A DNA stretch of 64,000 nt from Bubalus kerabau (Eukaryota > Chordata > Mammalia > Artiodactyla > Bovidae), in assembly GCF_029407905.1 (NCBI RefSeq), contig NC_073643.1:42070501-42134500 (forward strand), given 5' to 3'. Positions 12,691 to 24,800 of this stretch are shown piece after piece. The translations under genes were made by a program, and so were the position numbers. Position 1 is the stretch's first letter, and each line of letters opens with the position of its first letter. The notes under the pieces are model-generated. The model was given only the letters and a program-made list of their open reading frames with translations, was not told the origin of the DNA and did not search any database.

Positions 12691-13551
12691 CCAACATGCC
12701 TTAAAAGTCCTCTTTTCTGTAAGTTTTCTGTTATTTTTACCTAAATGAAATTGACCATGAAAAGAAATCTAGTTCTCCTAGAACTAAGATGTTTTTGTTT
12801 ATCTATTCTTATAATGAAGTGATGGCCATTCTAGATGGAAATCCTATTTGTTTTCAGAATCTTTACTTGGAAGAACTAAAAGCTGGGATGCTAAATATTT
12901 CTCCCCAATTTTTGAGATTTATAAATGGTGGCTGACAATTCTTATAGATTCTGAAAGTTTATTAGAATATGCAGTCCCATCTTCTGCAGTTGTTATTAAG
13001 ATTTAATTCCTGCATGCTAAGTGTATGGTTCCTGGCACTGTGTTCTCCCTGTGACATTCTAGTCTGAGTTTCTCTGCTTAATTCAGACATTTAGATCAAA
13101 ACCATGGCAGTGGCAGTGAAATTATCTTTAGGTTTTTTTCTTAGCCACCAGCTGATTACAGTGTGTAAACAGTAGCTTGCACATTACTCAGTCATGTTTA
13201 CCTCCCACCAAGAACTGGTTCTTCTTTCACATATCTCCTGATTTATTTCCCACAGTGCTTCTAAATTAACTACACAGAGATCTCCTGTGCTTTAAAGTCA
13301 CTCCTGTGCTTGTTCATTTAGAATTTTCTCTACCTAAATTATGGTGAACCATGGAAGAGGCTTAAATAAGTCCATTGCATTTTTTTAAAGTTATTATGAA
13401 GTTATTATATATTGGGTTTTATTCAGTAAGTGTGAACCTAATGACACCATTAAACAATTTTTTTAAGCCTAATAAAATGTAAGTGCACTAGAAAATCTTA
13501 CTGTTCTATAGTGAGTCTTTTCTTAAAGGTAAGTGGTAAGTCTTTGTTGGT
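12691..13551. other. Unassigned DNA
   Basis: No repeat, exon or RNA gene recognised. Confidence 0.45.
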
Positions 13552-13992
13552 GGTGTTCAGTTGCTAAGTCATCTAAGTCATATCGGACTCTGTGGCCCCA
13601 TGGACTGCAGCAGACCAGGCTTCCTTGTCCTTCACTATATCCTGGAGCTTGCTCAAACTCATGTCTATTGCGTTGATGGTGCTATCCAACTGTCTCATCC
13701 TCTGTCAGCCCTTTCTCCTCCTGCCCTCAATCTTTACAGCATCAGAGTCTTTTCCAAAGAGTTGGCTCTTCACATCAGGTGGCCAAAGTATTGGAGCTTC
13801 AACTTCAGTATCAGTCCTTCCAATGAATATTCACAGTTGATGTCCTTCAGGATTGATTGGTTTGATCTTGCAGTCCAAGGGGCTCTCAGGGGTCTTTCCC
13901 AGCGCCACAATTCAAAAGCATCTATTCTTCAGCTCTCAGTCTTCTTTATGGTCCAACTCTCATATCCATACATGACTACTGGGAAAACCATT
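13552..13992 (-). mobile_element. BovB LINE 3' end, older copy
   Basis: Reverse complement of the last 440 bases of BovB: tail near gttcagttgctaagtc at the left, then the ccaaagtattggagctt and caatgaatattcacag blocks, ending at catacatgactactggg. Many substitutions and small deletions mark it as one of the older copies. Confidence 0.88.
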
Positions 13993-14486
13993 AATTCATG
14001 TTTAAATCAGACTTTTTACTATATCAGCATCTTCTTGAAAATGTGAAAGTAGGCCAGGTCTGTTCTCACATTTCTTTCTGAACTGAAGTATGGTTCAAAT
14101 GGGCTAAAATTGAGGATGGGGAAGGAATTAATACAAGTAGATTTTAATAAAATTAAGGTCATTTTTTTCTCAAAGAAGTTACTGAATACCTGCTTATGGA
14201 TAATAGTCTCCAGGAAAATGATATAATGTTGAGAAACATTTAATGAGAGAGTACATCCTCAAAATCTTTACTCCTATCAGTTTGTTAAAAGTCCATAGGA
14301 ATGTCTATTACAAATATTTATTCAAGATATTTCCTTTATATCACAGTATATAATACTCTCTAAAAAGTGTTTCCTTTCAAAAACTGTCTATACTCCTTAT
14401 CTGGAGTTTGCCCTTGGAAAATGCTCAACCTACTGGTTTGTCTTCTTTCCTTTGGTATCCATTGTTTGTGGTCTCTTCATGGATCG
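13993..14486. other. Unassigned DNA
   Basis: About 500 bases with no recognised feature. Confidence 0.45.
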
Positions 14487-14631
14487 AGAAGATCCCTTTG
14501 AGAAGAGAATGGCAACCCACTCCAGTATTCTTGCCTAGAGAATTCTGTGGATAGAGGACCCTGGCAGCTGCAGTCCACGGGGTCACAAAGAGTCAGACAC
14601 CACTGAGCGACTAGTAGATTCACTTTCATGG
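14487..14631 (+). mobile_element. Bov-tA SINE, body only
   Basis: Carries aatggcaacccactccagta, the tcttgcctagagaattc block and ggggtcacaaagagtcagac, ending with a ttcacttt-type tail. The tRNA-like head is absent (5' truncated). Confidence 0.9.
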
Positions 14632-15031
14632 GCCTTAAAATTATGGTAACAGTCTTGAAAACTGACGTAGTAAAAGAGTAAGCATTTGATGATGAGTGTG
14701 TCCCTTGACCCTTTTCAGCCTGGGTTTCTTCACCACAAAATGAGCAAAGTACTATTCTAATAGTTGTCACAAAGGGGCATGTGGGATTTGATTCAGGTAA
14801 GAGTGCTTGGTGATCTTTATAGTAATAATCAGACACAGGCAGATATTTTTTTAAATTCTAGATTTTTTTTTTTCTCTGAAAATATAATTACAAGAATACT
14901 AACTGTTTGCTTAGTGCCTCCCAGGTTTTGAAAACTTTCCTTAGATTTCTGTTTGGAGAGTTACAATTGCCATGCCCAGAAAGCAGAATATGTTTGCTTT
15001 GTTTGGTTTTCTTTCATTTTGTCTTTTTTTT
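14632..15031. other. Unassigned DNA with T-rich run
   Basis: No recognised repeat or gene; ends in a T run near 15024-15039. Confidence 0.45.
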
Positions 15032-15170
15032 TTTTTTTCCAGAAGCAAAAACTGAAAACTGACGGTCAGTGGGGTTAAATAATTCATCATAGGTCACACA
15101 TTTAATAATGGCTGAGTCGAGCAGGCCGAGGGCTACAGCCAGGCTCTCTGACTGCCAGTCATTTCTAGCA
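15032..15170 (-). mobile_element. MIR SINE fragment
   Basis: Antisense MIR core order: aaaactgaaaactg, ggggttaaataattcatc, ataggtcacaca, then aatggctgagtc. Heavily diverged, as expected for MIR. Confidence 0.6.
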
Positions 15171-16080
15171 GGGGCAGCAACTCAATACTGTAATAAGAGG
15201 ACCAGGTGGGTGATAGCACTGAGTGACGAGTGAACCTAATGGGAGTGAGGGCAACCTTGGTGAGCTGGAGAAAGCACGAGCAGTGATCTGGGAAGTACCC
15301 TGCCATCTGCTTCCATTCAGCTGTTGCCAAGGGGGATTTCTGATCTAGTATGCTAGGATACGATTTTTTTTTTTTTTTTTTAAGAGAGAAGCCAGAAATT
15401 CAGATTTTTATGCAGAAATATTGACAGACAAACAGCAGGTGGTAGTGGCATTTTATTTTTCCTTGTTGTAGTCCATGACTGTGAGGTGCTTCTCTTCCCT
15501 GACTTTGAATCCATTAACTGTTGAGTGAAGATTGTAAGGTACCTGAGGGCAGGGATTATTATTGTGTCCCCAAAGTCCAGCAAAGTCCCTGCTCTTATAT
15601 AATGTGCTAGTACAGGCTCTTGAATAGATAAAAAACCACAACAATGGCCAAAGTGTTTGAACAGCATGTGTCTTGGGACCCACATCAGCCCATAGTTCAG
15701 CAACACGTCATCAGTTCTACTCCAAAAATATTCAGGCAGGTAATAATTTCTAGATTGTTTCTCAAATGGGAATTATAAGAAAGTTAAAATTAGAGTGAAC
15801 TTTTTAATCTGTTTCTTGAATTACTAAAAAGTGTTAATTACATGAAGTACAAATATATGTCAAACATTTTAATTAAATTAACTTTCAGTGATTTTAGTAT
15901 ATGGATATTCACATCTTTCATGCATAGTGGTATTTGAAAATGATAACTTTCTTCAGAGGAATCTCAATTCAAATATGCCCATATTTAAGTAGGAATTCAT
16001 TTTTCTTAAGACATTTCCAGGGACCTATATTTATTTTAAAGAAAAAGAAATGTTATATGTCATTTTGGTTGATGCTGATT

Positions 16081-16135
16081 TTATATATATGTATGTATAT
16101 GTATATATGTACATACATATGTATAGGTGTGTTGT
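16081..16135. repeat. AT/GT-rich microsatellite
   Basis: Alternating purine-pyrimidine stretch made of atatgt and gtatat units, imperfect. Confidence 0.85.
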
Positions 16136-17939
16136 CATGGACTCAAACACATAATTCTAAAAAGTTTAGAAATACTTTACCTCCTGTATTATGGCCATCA
16201 AGATTTTTTATGACCAAAGTCTTGGCTCCCTTGCTTTTCCTTAAACAGTAAAAAATAAGCATTGATATTTAGGTTGAGTCCTCAGAGCAACAATAACAAA
16301 CCACAATTCTGACAAAAATCAGAAATGTGGATGATAGGAACTGTGATTGTTTGCTGTACCTGTGATTGGTTTCAAAACGTAGAGATATAGTTTAATGGAA
16401 TATGTAATTCTACCCTTAGAATATGTCATCATTCCCATTTTAATTAAGAAGATTAATAGTTAGATGACCACATACCCAGAAACCTGCTCATACCATGCCA
16501 TGCATCCGGTCTTAAGGTAACCTGTTGAAAGCAAAACGAAACAATCTACCTCCAACCATTCTGCCACACTCTGACTTCAAGTTCAGCTTCACAATTAAAT
16601 AACTTGTCAACTTCGAATTAACAATAAACAGCAGCTCAAGATCTGTAGGGTTTATAAGCAAGTCAGAAGTGGTACTTAGAATGATTGCATTCCTAAGCTC
16701 ACAATTATCACAGCTCAGAACTAATTTTTATGCCTTAAATAAAACCAAAAGAATCTACACAAAGCACTTCATTTTCTAGGAAGGTTAAATTAAAATTAAA
16801 GTGTTCACTGAAAAGTCATCCTCTTTCAAATGCATTTCCTAAGAATCACTCACTTGAGGAAGGAGTAGCTACTGTAATTTTAATTTTGGGGGAATAAGTC
16901 CTCTTCCTAACAATAGATGTAGAGAGGCCACTAGTGTTTTTTAAAGTATGATGCTTAAAAAATTATTCCACAAGGCAGTTCTTCCAGGTTTACAGATTGT
17001 ACACGTTTATACAATGTGGCAATTTATTTACCCAAATGGGGAGCAGAGAGAGCCTGAAATTGAAACAGACAATATCCCAGAGAGACCTAAAGTAGGCAGT
17101 GAATAATAGCCAGAGTAGCACCCTGGATTATGTCACTGTCTCCTGCAGAGTCCAAGTGTTTTTGCAGCTCTCTTTGAAACATTCTACGTAACATCCAGGT
17201 CAGGGTCTGGGAGGGAGAGAGACACCCCTGGGACAGCTGTAGCTGTGGCAACTGGGTTCTTGCTGCATGAGGAGCTCAGGGGAAAGAGAGGGAATCCTCT
17301 CCAGCTTTGGCAGCTCAGATGTTTTGGGGCTAGTGGGAATTCCATTTGAGATCTCCACTAACTTTCATATGTTAGGAGTCTAACAAGTTATCTCATACAC
17401 CTTCTAGGCAGCAGATATATTAAACTGTTTTCCCATGAGCTCTGTCTGGAATGTCTAAAATTGTCTAAAATGTCTAAAATTTTTAATGCCTTAAAAAATT
17501 TTTTCTAAACATTAAAAAATCTGAATTTTTAGGTTCTCTTTAAAAATCAGAAAATCTGACCACACTATACCATTATTATTCTCTCATGGTCTAAACTGGC
17601 TGGATGAGAGCCAGAGCTGTGTAGTTTAGATGGGGTGTGTGCTCCCCACATGACCATGCAACATATACTTACCCGCACAACTGATTTCATTTGTTTTCTC
17701 ACCTGCCTGACTCCAGAGGACTCCTGAGTTTGCAGGTCCTATTGTGCAGAGCAGACTGGTTGAAGTGATTTTATCTATTCACGTATCTATTGATCTCCAG
17801 GCTCAGATTCCTTCCACCTCCTGGCTCAACATGTCCAATGCCATAATCTTTTCCATTTCCTCAGTGCTCGGTGATATTTTTTAAGCATTAATTGACATTA
17901 TGTCATTTAATTTTCTAAAAAGTTGGTATATGCATTTTT

Positions 17940-18010
17940 CTTTTCACAAGTGGGGAAACTGAGACTGTAAAGGAAGAAGTGAGATTTAAGATGGTTTGAT
18001 TTCAAAGTTC
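17940..18010 (-). mobile_element. MIR-like fragment
   Basis: The plus strand has gtggggaaactgagact followed by a spaced gaagtgagattta, the antisense MIR pattern, short and decayed. Confidence 0.45.
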
Positions 18011-18485
18011 ATTTTCAGTGTCATTACTATTTCTGGAGGATAAGGGACTGTGTCATATTTTTTTTGTCTTTTTTTTGCAGTGTGCTTAGGAAAGTGTAAG
18101 TGTAATGAAACATTTAATACACATGGTGATTATGTTGCTGTCTCTTCTTTATTCTCCATATTTTAAGACATACAAGACATGTTTATTTGCAGTTAGGGTT
18201 GTGATTCATGATTTTCACAAGGAGAGACTCTTAGTCCTAATAGGAATTCAAAACTATCTAGATCAGTGATATCCAAATGAAATACAATGAGAGCCACATA
18301 TATAATGAAAAGAATTAATGGCCATATTGAAAAAGTAAAAAGAAAAAAGACATAATTAATTTTAATAAATACTTTATTTAGCCTAATATGTCCAAAATAT
18401 CATTTCAACATGTAATCAGTATTTTTAAATTATTGAGATATATTTTGTGTTCACTTTTTTTTTTTTGGTAGCATGTCTCCAAAAT

Positions 18486-18488
<3 letters not shown>

Positions 18489-18528
<40 letters not shown>
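18489..18528. repeat. (GT)n microsatellite
   Basis: About 20 uninterrupted GT units abutting the A/T-rich end of the SINE at 18531. Confidence 0.95.
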
Positions 18529-18530
<2 letters not shown>

Positions 18531-18533
<3 letters not shown>

Positions 18534-18645
18534 ATCTTTTGGCCACACTGCATGTGGGCTGTTGTTCCCAGACCAGAGATTGAACCACATGCTCTGTACA
18601 TTGGAAGCGTGGGATCTTAACCACTGGACCTCCAGGGAAGTCCCT
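18531..18645 (-). mobile_element. tRNA-derived SINE (CHR/Bov lineage), head part
   Basis: The plus strand reads ttttggccacactgcatgtg, then cagaccagagattgaacc, ggatcttaaccactggacc and ccagggaagtccct, the reverse complement of a ruminant tRNA-related SINE head with its box-B-like region. The GT tract replaces the usual A-rich tail. Confidence 0.78.
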
Positions 18646-20184
18646 CCTGTGTATATTTTCTACTTAAAATATCTGTGAATTCAAACAAGTCACCTTTCAG
18701 TTGCTGAATAGATGCTATGTCTCACGGCCACCATAATGGACAGCCCAGGTCTAGGTCATTAACCTTAAATAAAGAGGGAAAGTAAGACCGAGGAGTATGG
18801 CTCCTGTGGTGGAAGCACAACTCAAAATCTCAAAGCCTCTTTCTGCAACCAATGCTGTGAATGCATCTTGGGATGTGCAAAGAAAGAGAGTTTTGGAATG
18901 AATTATTTATTCTTTTTTTATGGATACAGCTGCTCAGTGTTTGGGAAACCAAGGAGTTGGGATAATTTTAGTATTTCTCTCCAGTTTACTAGGGTTTTAA
19001 TGGAGGAAGTTGGGATATAATTTCCCAGGAAAGTGTGTTATCTCTCAGAGTGGTTCATATTCCCTTGCCAGCCAGAGATGAAATCATAAGTCCAAAGTAA
19101 TTCACTTCTAGAAGAATTTCGTTTTTGCCTACCATCGGAGAGAGCAAGTGACACACATAGAGCAGGATGTGTAACCTTGTTGGGAGTATGAGACCTTCAC
19201 TGAAGAAGTGACTAAAGAATGACCCAGTAAGCGTGCAATAAAGGCACCAAAGCAGTTTCAGGCAGTGACAGAATGGACAGCCGAATCCAGAATGAAAGTT
19301 TGGTTGAAGCTCTAGTAACTATGATTTGTAATACCCAGAGAAGCAGACTAAAGGCAATCAATTATGTATGGCCTGTTATTACTTTGTGAAAACTGGTCCT
19401 GAATTGTTTTATTATTTGATTGTGTTTTTCCAGGAAAATAAGCTTTCTTTTGCTACCATTTTTCACTGAGATAGATGCAGAAAACACTCTGAACTGTTCT
19501 AGTGAGCATGTATTTCTAGCTAGTCTACTGATCTGAATTTCAGGTCGTGATGATATGGTCATAAAAATTTGCCCTGGGCACATTTTTGGCTGATCTTAGC
19601 TGAAAAGCATTTTTTAACACCACACGATGAGATTTAATGACTCTTGCATTGCGGGTTGGGGTGCTCCATCAGGAAAATGAAACGATTCCATTTGGATTCT
19701 TTTTCTATGCTGGAAGCCCTCTGAGTTTCCCTTATTAAAATGCCAGAAAATGCTGTTTAAACAAATGCTCTGCACTTCAATTGTTCCATAGCTTCCTGTT
19801 ATTATTTTTATTCTTTATAGAGCACCCAGGTACCTGAGGTGTTATTTCTCATATAGAAGAGAAGGGGACTCTGTCCACTTGAGCTTTCATGTGGTGTAGA
19901 CTAATTCAGCTCAAATGAAAGATAAGGCACAAAGCAGTCACTGGCAATGGCTGGGTGGTTTGGAGAAACTGGTCATGGTCACAGTTGGACATGCTTCCAG
20001 GTTGTTCTGCTACTCAGCTGAACTTTTCTTCATCTGTTCCCTGTGGTTGGTTGCTTTCCCTGTGGCTGACAGTATGGATAGAGCTGTTTAACACAGAAAG
20101 GGAGAAGCAGCTTTGGGAATTATCAGGCTCCCAAGGTTAGAGTTCTCTCAGAGCAGTCAGCATTTGTTTATTTATTTAGCTGTC
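18646..20184. other. Unassigned DNA
   Basis: 1.5 kb with no recognised repeat, RNA gene or exon. Confidence 0.45.
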
Positions 20185-20665
20185 TCTGATCCTTTGAAAT
20201 GATATATTAAAAAAAATTATTAGGGCATAACATACACACAGTAAAAGCTGATAAAGTATGCTGATCTTTAGTTTACAGCTTGATGTTAATTTTACGTACA
20301 TATGTATCTCCATGTAAATACCATCTAGATCAAGGTATAGAACCTTTTAAAGCTCCCCAGCAGGCTCCATTGTTCCCCTTCCAAATGCTTTCCAAATGCA
20401 CTTCCTCAGGAGGTAACTACTATTTTGATATCAACATCAATTAGTTTCACCTATTCTTAAGCTTCGTATAAATGGAACCACACAGCATGTATCCACTCCT
20501 TTCTAGCTTTTTGCAATAAACATGTTTGTAACATTCATCCATGTTATTGGGAGTGCCAGTTCACTCTTTTTTGTTTCTGTGGAGTGTTTCATTGTATGAA
20601 TAGACAACGTTTTGTGGATCGATATTCCTGTTTGTGAGCATTTGGATTGTTTCTAGTTTGTTTTT
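20185..20665 (-). mobile_element. Old L1 (L1M/HAL1-like) fragment
   Basis: The plus strand has the antisense order of an old L1 3' region: agggcataacatacacacag, agaaccttttaaagctcccc, cttcgtataaatggaacca, cattcatccatgttattggg, tttcattgtatgaatagac and gagcatttggattgtttcta. Confidence 0.78.
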
Positions 20666-20869
20666 TTTTTTTAATCTGTTTTGGTCCAGATTCTACCATG
20701 CTCAGTACACTTGCAGGAACCCTGGAGCACAGAGATGCTGTATGCTTATGGAAACCTTCGTCCTGTCTCCAGTATGCTTGTATTCTCCTCTGAAGGATCT
20801 GGGTGGTTGTTTAGTCCTTCACTCTCTTCTTCCTAATAGTAATACTACAATACTACTACTAATACCAGC

Positions 20870-21105
20870 TATTATTCCCTGAATACATAGCATGGCCCGG
20901 GTACTACTGCAACTCTGTATTATGTGTAAAGTCTTTTGAAATTCTCACCAAGACCCTGGGAGGTATTACATGGTTTTACATGGAGAAATGAAGACTTGAG
21001 TAAGTTAAATGTATTCCCTAAGACTACATAGCATGTTAATGGGAGAGCAAGGATTCAAACCTAGATTTTCTGCGACACACTGCATTCTTAATCACTCTAC
21101 ATACT
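20870..21105 (-). mobile_element. MIR SINE
   Basis: The plus strand shows most of an antisense MIR: aattctcaccaagaccctgg, catggagaaatgaagact, ttaaatgtattccctaag, gggagagcaaggattcaaac and cattcttaatcactctac, in the expected order and spacing. Confidence 0.8.
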
Positions 21106-21259
21106 GACAAAAACAGTGTCTTAGGATCTATAATGAACTGACAGCTTTGGGTGGAACACAGTTTTGTCCATTTTTTTCCTCCATGACCAAAAGCAGCTGT
21201 TGGTTTGTAAATGTTGCAATTCATCATTCCCCGGCTTTAAGATGTCAGTGGCTCTGCTT

Positions 21260-21567
21260 GTTATTAATGTAGAACCAAAAGTCTGCACCATAGCCCCCAG
21301 GACCTCCACCTGATCTGCTCCAACCTCCCTCCTAGACCTTATCTCCCATCCACCAGCCCTGCATCAGTGCCCTCTGGTCACACTGAACCTCATCTGTGCT
21401 TGAATAGCCAGGTTTGTTCTTGTGTTTTGCCATTCTCTCTGCCCTCAGCTCTCAGTGCAAATGTCACCTTCCCAGAGAGTCTTTTCCTGACTACCTGTTA
21501 GAAAGGACCTGCCTCTCTCTCACATTGCCTTACCTGATTTCCTTCCTAATACTTTCTTCTTCTTCTT
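21260..21567 (+). mobile_element. L2 LINE 3' part, left of inserted SINE
   Basis: L2 wording in order: ctctctgccctcagctctc, aaatgtcaccttcccagag, agtcttttcctgactacc and ttaccttgcct-like sequence. The element is split by the Bov-tA at 21568 and resumes at 21771. Confidence 0.75.
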
Positions 21568-21770
21568 TTCAGTCGCTAAGTCATGTCTGACTCTTTGGAA
21601 CCCTATGGGCTGTAGCTTACCAGACTCCTCTGTCCATGGGATTTTCCAGGCAAGAATACTGGCATGGGTTGCCATTTCCTCCTCCAGGGAATCTTCCTGA
21701 CCTAGGGATCCAATGCTTGTCTTCGCACTAGAAGGTGGATTCTTTCCCACTGAGTCACCAGGGAAGCCCT
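21568..21770 (-). mobile_element. Bov-tA SINE, near full length
   Basis: The reverse complement runs from gggcttccctggtgactcag (tRNA-like head) through the actgtattct-like body to ggttccaaagagtcagac and the gcgactgaa tail. It is inserted in an L2. Confidence 0.92.
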
Positions 21771-21905
21771 ACTACACTCAAACTCATTTCCTTCATTTAA
21801 TGGATTACATACTTATTGTGTGTTTTATCCAATCTGTGTCCTCAGGTCCTGGAAAAGTGACCAACAATTAGTAGGTACTCAGCAAATACTGACTCAATGA
21901 ACAAA
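21771..21905 (+). mobile_element. L2 LINE 3' end, right of inserted SINE
   Basis: Continuation of the L2: atttaatggattacatac, ccaacaattagtaggtactc and agcaaatactgactcaatga, the typical L2 terminal wording. Confidence 0.72.
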
Positions 21906-22686
21906 GAAATAAGTGTGCATTTCTAAGATTCCTGGGGCTCTGTAGAATAGTTTCTTATGTATTTTATAAAGAGAATCTTATTTGAAAAATGTAACTATAG
22001 GCTGAGGGGTCCAATCTGCTTGAGATAAAATGGTAAGAGAAGAGGAGCTGTGCACATTATTAATTTTATGTGTGTAAACATGGTCACAATCGCAGAAATT
22101 GACTTCTGGCAATAAAGCAATTTTCCAAATGTCAAAGCTAACCAGACGGTCCTGGAAAGTGGTTCTTTTCCTGTTGTCATTGTTTGTTTGTTTTCTCTCT
22201 TTGTGAAATACTAGAATGGGGAAAACCATCTTATCTGTCTACCGTGGAACATAACATGTGAAACAAATCATGCAAATAATGCATACTTTTATACTAGAGT
22301 TTAAAAAATGAGAAATGTCACAAGAATAGCAAAACTAGATGCTCTGTCATCACTACCACCTAATTCTAATATGTCAGGCCTTGGAATCATTAATGATCCT
22401 TTGTTCAGCTTAATGCATGAGGTCAGTGTGGAGACCTTTAGTAACAAGCTGCTCCTTATCTCCTAATGCTGCTTTGCATTTGGAAGGCTGCAGGCAAGTT
22501 CCTGAAAATTCACAGTCACCACTCTCCCAAGTTGTTGCTGAATTGGTAGGATGTTTTTAATTTACACGTCTTCAATTTGTGGATGTACATTAAAATTCCT
22601 AGGCCCCATGCAAACTTTATCAAAGGCACTTGCAGCCCATTGCTCCTAAAATATTGTACTCCAGGCACCTTAGGGCATGCGCAGAA

Positions 22687-22688
<2 letters not shown>
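21906..22688. other. Unassigned DNA
   Basis: No recognised repeat, exon or RNA gene. Confidence 0.45.

Positions 22689-22727
<39 letters not shown>
22689..22727. repeat. (GT)n microsatellite
   Basis: About 19 perfect units, long enough to be polymorphic. Confidence 0.95.
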
Positions 22728-22730
<3 letters not shown>

Positions 22731-23475
22731 TGATGGGTAGGGCTGGGCCTTTCATGCCCTGTGGAGGAAAGAAAAGCCATGTTAGGAGAAATGCATCCAT
22801 GTTGTTGGGCTGGGAGCGGGGAAAGATTGGTTTTGTCTGCTAGCCTAGGCAGAATTTCTTATTACCCCACATCAAATTGCATCCCTTGCCTCTGATTCAA
22901 GTCTGCCTGTTCATCTCTTCCTCCCACCTCAGGCTTTTATTGAAGCTTCCACCCCCAGGCAGTGCACAAATGCAAACTTCTGTTTACTGTCTCTGAGTGA
23001 TGATATTAATTCAAATGCCCAGGGATAATGCATTGCTTATTAAACACACGGTGTTATTAGAGAGTAATTCAAGGGAAACCAAGAAGGGTGGAAAAACATG
23101 CTTCTCCCCCTCAGCAAAAATGGCCAGAATTGGATAAAAGCAGAGCTTCTCTCAGTAATGTTGACTTCAAAAATAGTTAAAACCTAAAAGTTGAGAGTTA
23201 TGTTTCATTTCTTGGGAATTTTTAGGACTTCAAGCCTAGGAGACAGCATCTCAAGTGACCCTGAGAGAGCTGCTCCAAGGCGGTGAGGGGAGGAGCCAGG
23301 TTATATTGAAGTTTTGCAACAAATGGCAGGTAGTCTGAACATCAAAAGATTCTTGTTGTTTAAAGAAAACCAGATATCCCAAGTTAAGAAATTTAGTGCC
23401 CTACTATGTATGGGCTCACTGAAACCATCCCTTTTAGATACACCTCACCTAATTGGGGCCAGTGTCCTGTGCTTT
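22728..23475. other. Unassigned DNA
   Basis: No recognised repeat or gene. Confidence 0.45.
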
Positions 23476-23555
23476 TTCCATGGACAGAGGCGCCTGGAAG
23501 GCTATACAGTCCATGGGGTCACAAAGAGTCAGACACGACTGAGTGACTGAGCACC
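23476..23555 (+). mobile_element. Bov-tA SINE 3' fragment
   Basis: Only the last 80 bases: ccatggacagaggcgcctgg, then ggggtcacaaagagtcagac and acgactgagtgactgagca. A strongly 5'-truncated insertion. Confidence 0.88.
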
Positions 23556-23764
23556 GAATCCTGTGTTTTTCACATCCTGAGCTCCCTTGGGGCTCGCCAT
23601 AGGTAGTGGCATCAGTCTGATGGCTGGTAGATCACAGATATTCTTCTCCTTCCTGAGTGCCCTTTAGGGTCACCAGCTCACATTGGAGGGCTGCAATCAC
23701 TAATAACTGTTTCATCTTTGTTTACTGATATGTCAGGAAATATATTATTTCTCGGTAACAATGG

Positions 23765-23960
23765 GCATGGGTTTAGAGCCTCCAACTGCTGACTTGCAGT
23801 GTGATCTTTGAAGAGTTATTTACCTTCTCTAAGCTTCAGGTGACACATCTATCAACTGAGATTAGTAATTGTACCTACCTTCTAAAGTTGTCTTGAAGGT
23901 TAAATGAGAAATATATGTAGACCCCTCAGTAAAGTGTCTCATATGTATTAATAGTAAGCT
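23765..23960 (+). mobile_element. MIR SINE, sense
   Basis: Sense MIR order: gggtttagagcctccaact, tgcagtgtgatctttgaaga, ttatttaccttctctaagct, attgtacctaccttctaaag and gaaggttaaatgagaaatat. Confidence 0.8.
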
Positions 23961-24384
23961 TGATTAAAGTGTTTGGAATAAGATCTTATATATGGTACAC
24001 CTGTGTTGTCAGCTACATGTGTGGCATGCTGTTCATGCACTGAGCACCAGACCCAGTAGAGACACCTTAAAACACAGATCCTCCCTTCCCATACTGCCAG
24101 GGTATTTAAACCAAGGACTTCTGTCGTAAAACCTCTGTCATGTCTCTACCTTATCACCAGATTATCTTAAATTCCTTTAAGAAAGTTGTTTGAAAAGGAA
24201 AGTTTTATCAGATATCTTTTAGAATCATTATTATGTTCTAAACAACACATTGATTTAAGATTCTTGTAGTTCTCAGTATACTCAGTTTCATAAAGAAAAC
24301 CCCTCTTTTCTAGAAAGTCATCTCAAATGGGAAGACTTACAATGCAAAATTCTGAGGGATTGAGCTCAAACAAATGTGTCAGGT

Positions 24385-24800
24385 CTCCCTATCCACCTTG
24401 TCCAGGTTGAACATTCTTGAACAGGCTTTGATGCTCCCAGCCCATCCCCTTCTATTCCTCCTTCTTGTATGCTGATCACTTGCTAAAAGATTCCTCCCCC
24501 TCTATGTTGCTGCTGAGCTCACACGCTCATCCTTAGATCTCAGATGGAATATCATTTCTCCTGGAGAGCAGAGCCTCCTGGTCCCCATATCTGTTTCATG
24601 CTTGGTTCTATGTTCAAATTGCTCCTGGAAAACCTTCATTTCATTTCATCCTTTCGTACATATTCATAATTATTTATTTAATGTCTGTCCTCACACTAAA
24701 TTATTAGCTCCATATGGGTAGGGGTTCCTCTGATTAACACTGTGCTACGGTCCTTGGCACATGTGAGGTGCTCTACCTGACAAGCATGGTGAGTAAATCT
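24385..24800 (+). mobile_element. L2 LINE 3' part
   Basis: L2 wording: cagatggaatatcatttctc, agagcagagcctcctgg, attatttatttaatgtctgt, ttattagctccatatgggta and ggcacatgtgaggtgctcta. Old and diverged. Confidence 0.68.

Larger units (their letters stand above)
15171..18488. other. Unassigned DNA, 3.3 kb
   Basis: Mostly unassigned AT-rich DNA with no exon-like frame. It holds an (AT/GT)n microsatellite at 16081-16135 and a weak MIR-like piece at 17940-18010, listed separately. Confidence 0.45.

Noticed and set aside
14477..14836. 119-codon minus-strand frame as a host exon
   Set aside because: More than a third is antisense Bov-tA (LCDPVDCS, EYWSGLPF are standard SINE translations); the rest has no domain.
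18531..18645. tRNA-like sequence as a tRNA gene
   Set aside because: The head belongs to a SINE; it cannot fold into a complete cloverleaf with intact acceptor stem as far as I can judge, and the same holds for the Bov-tA heads.
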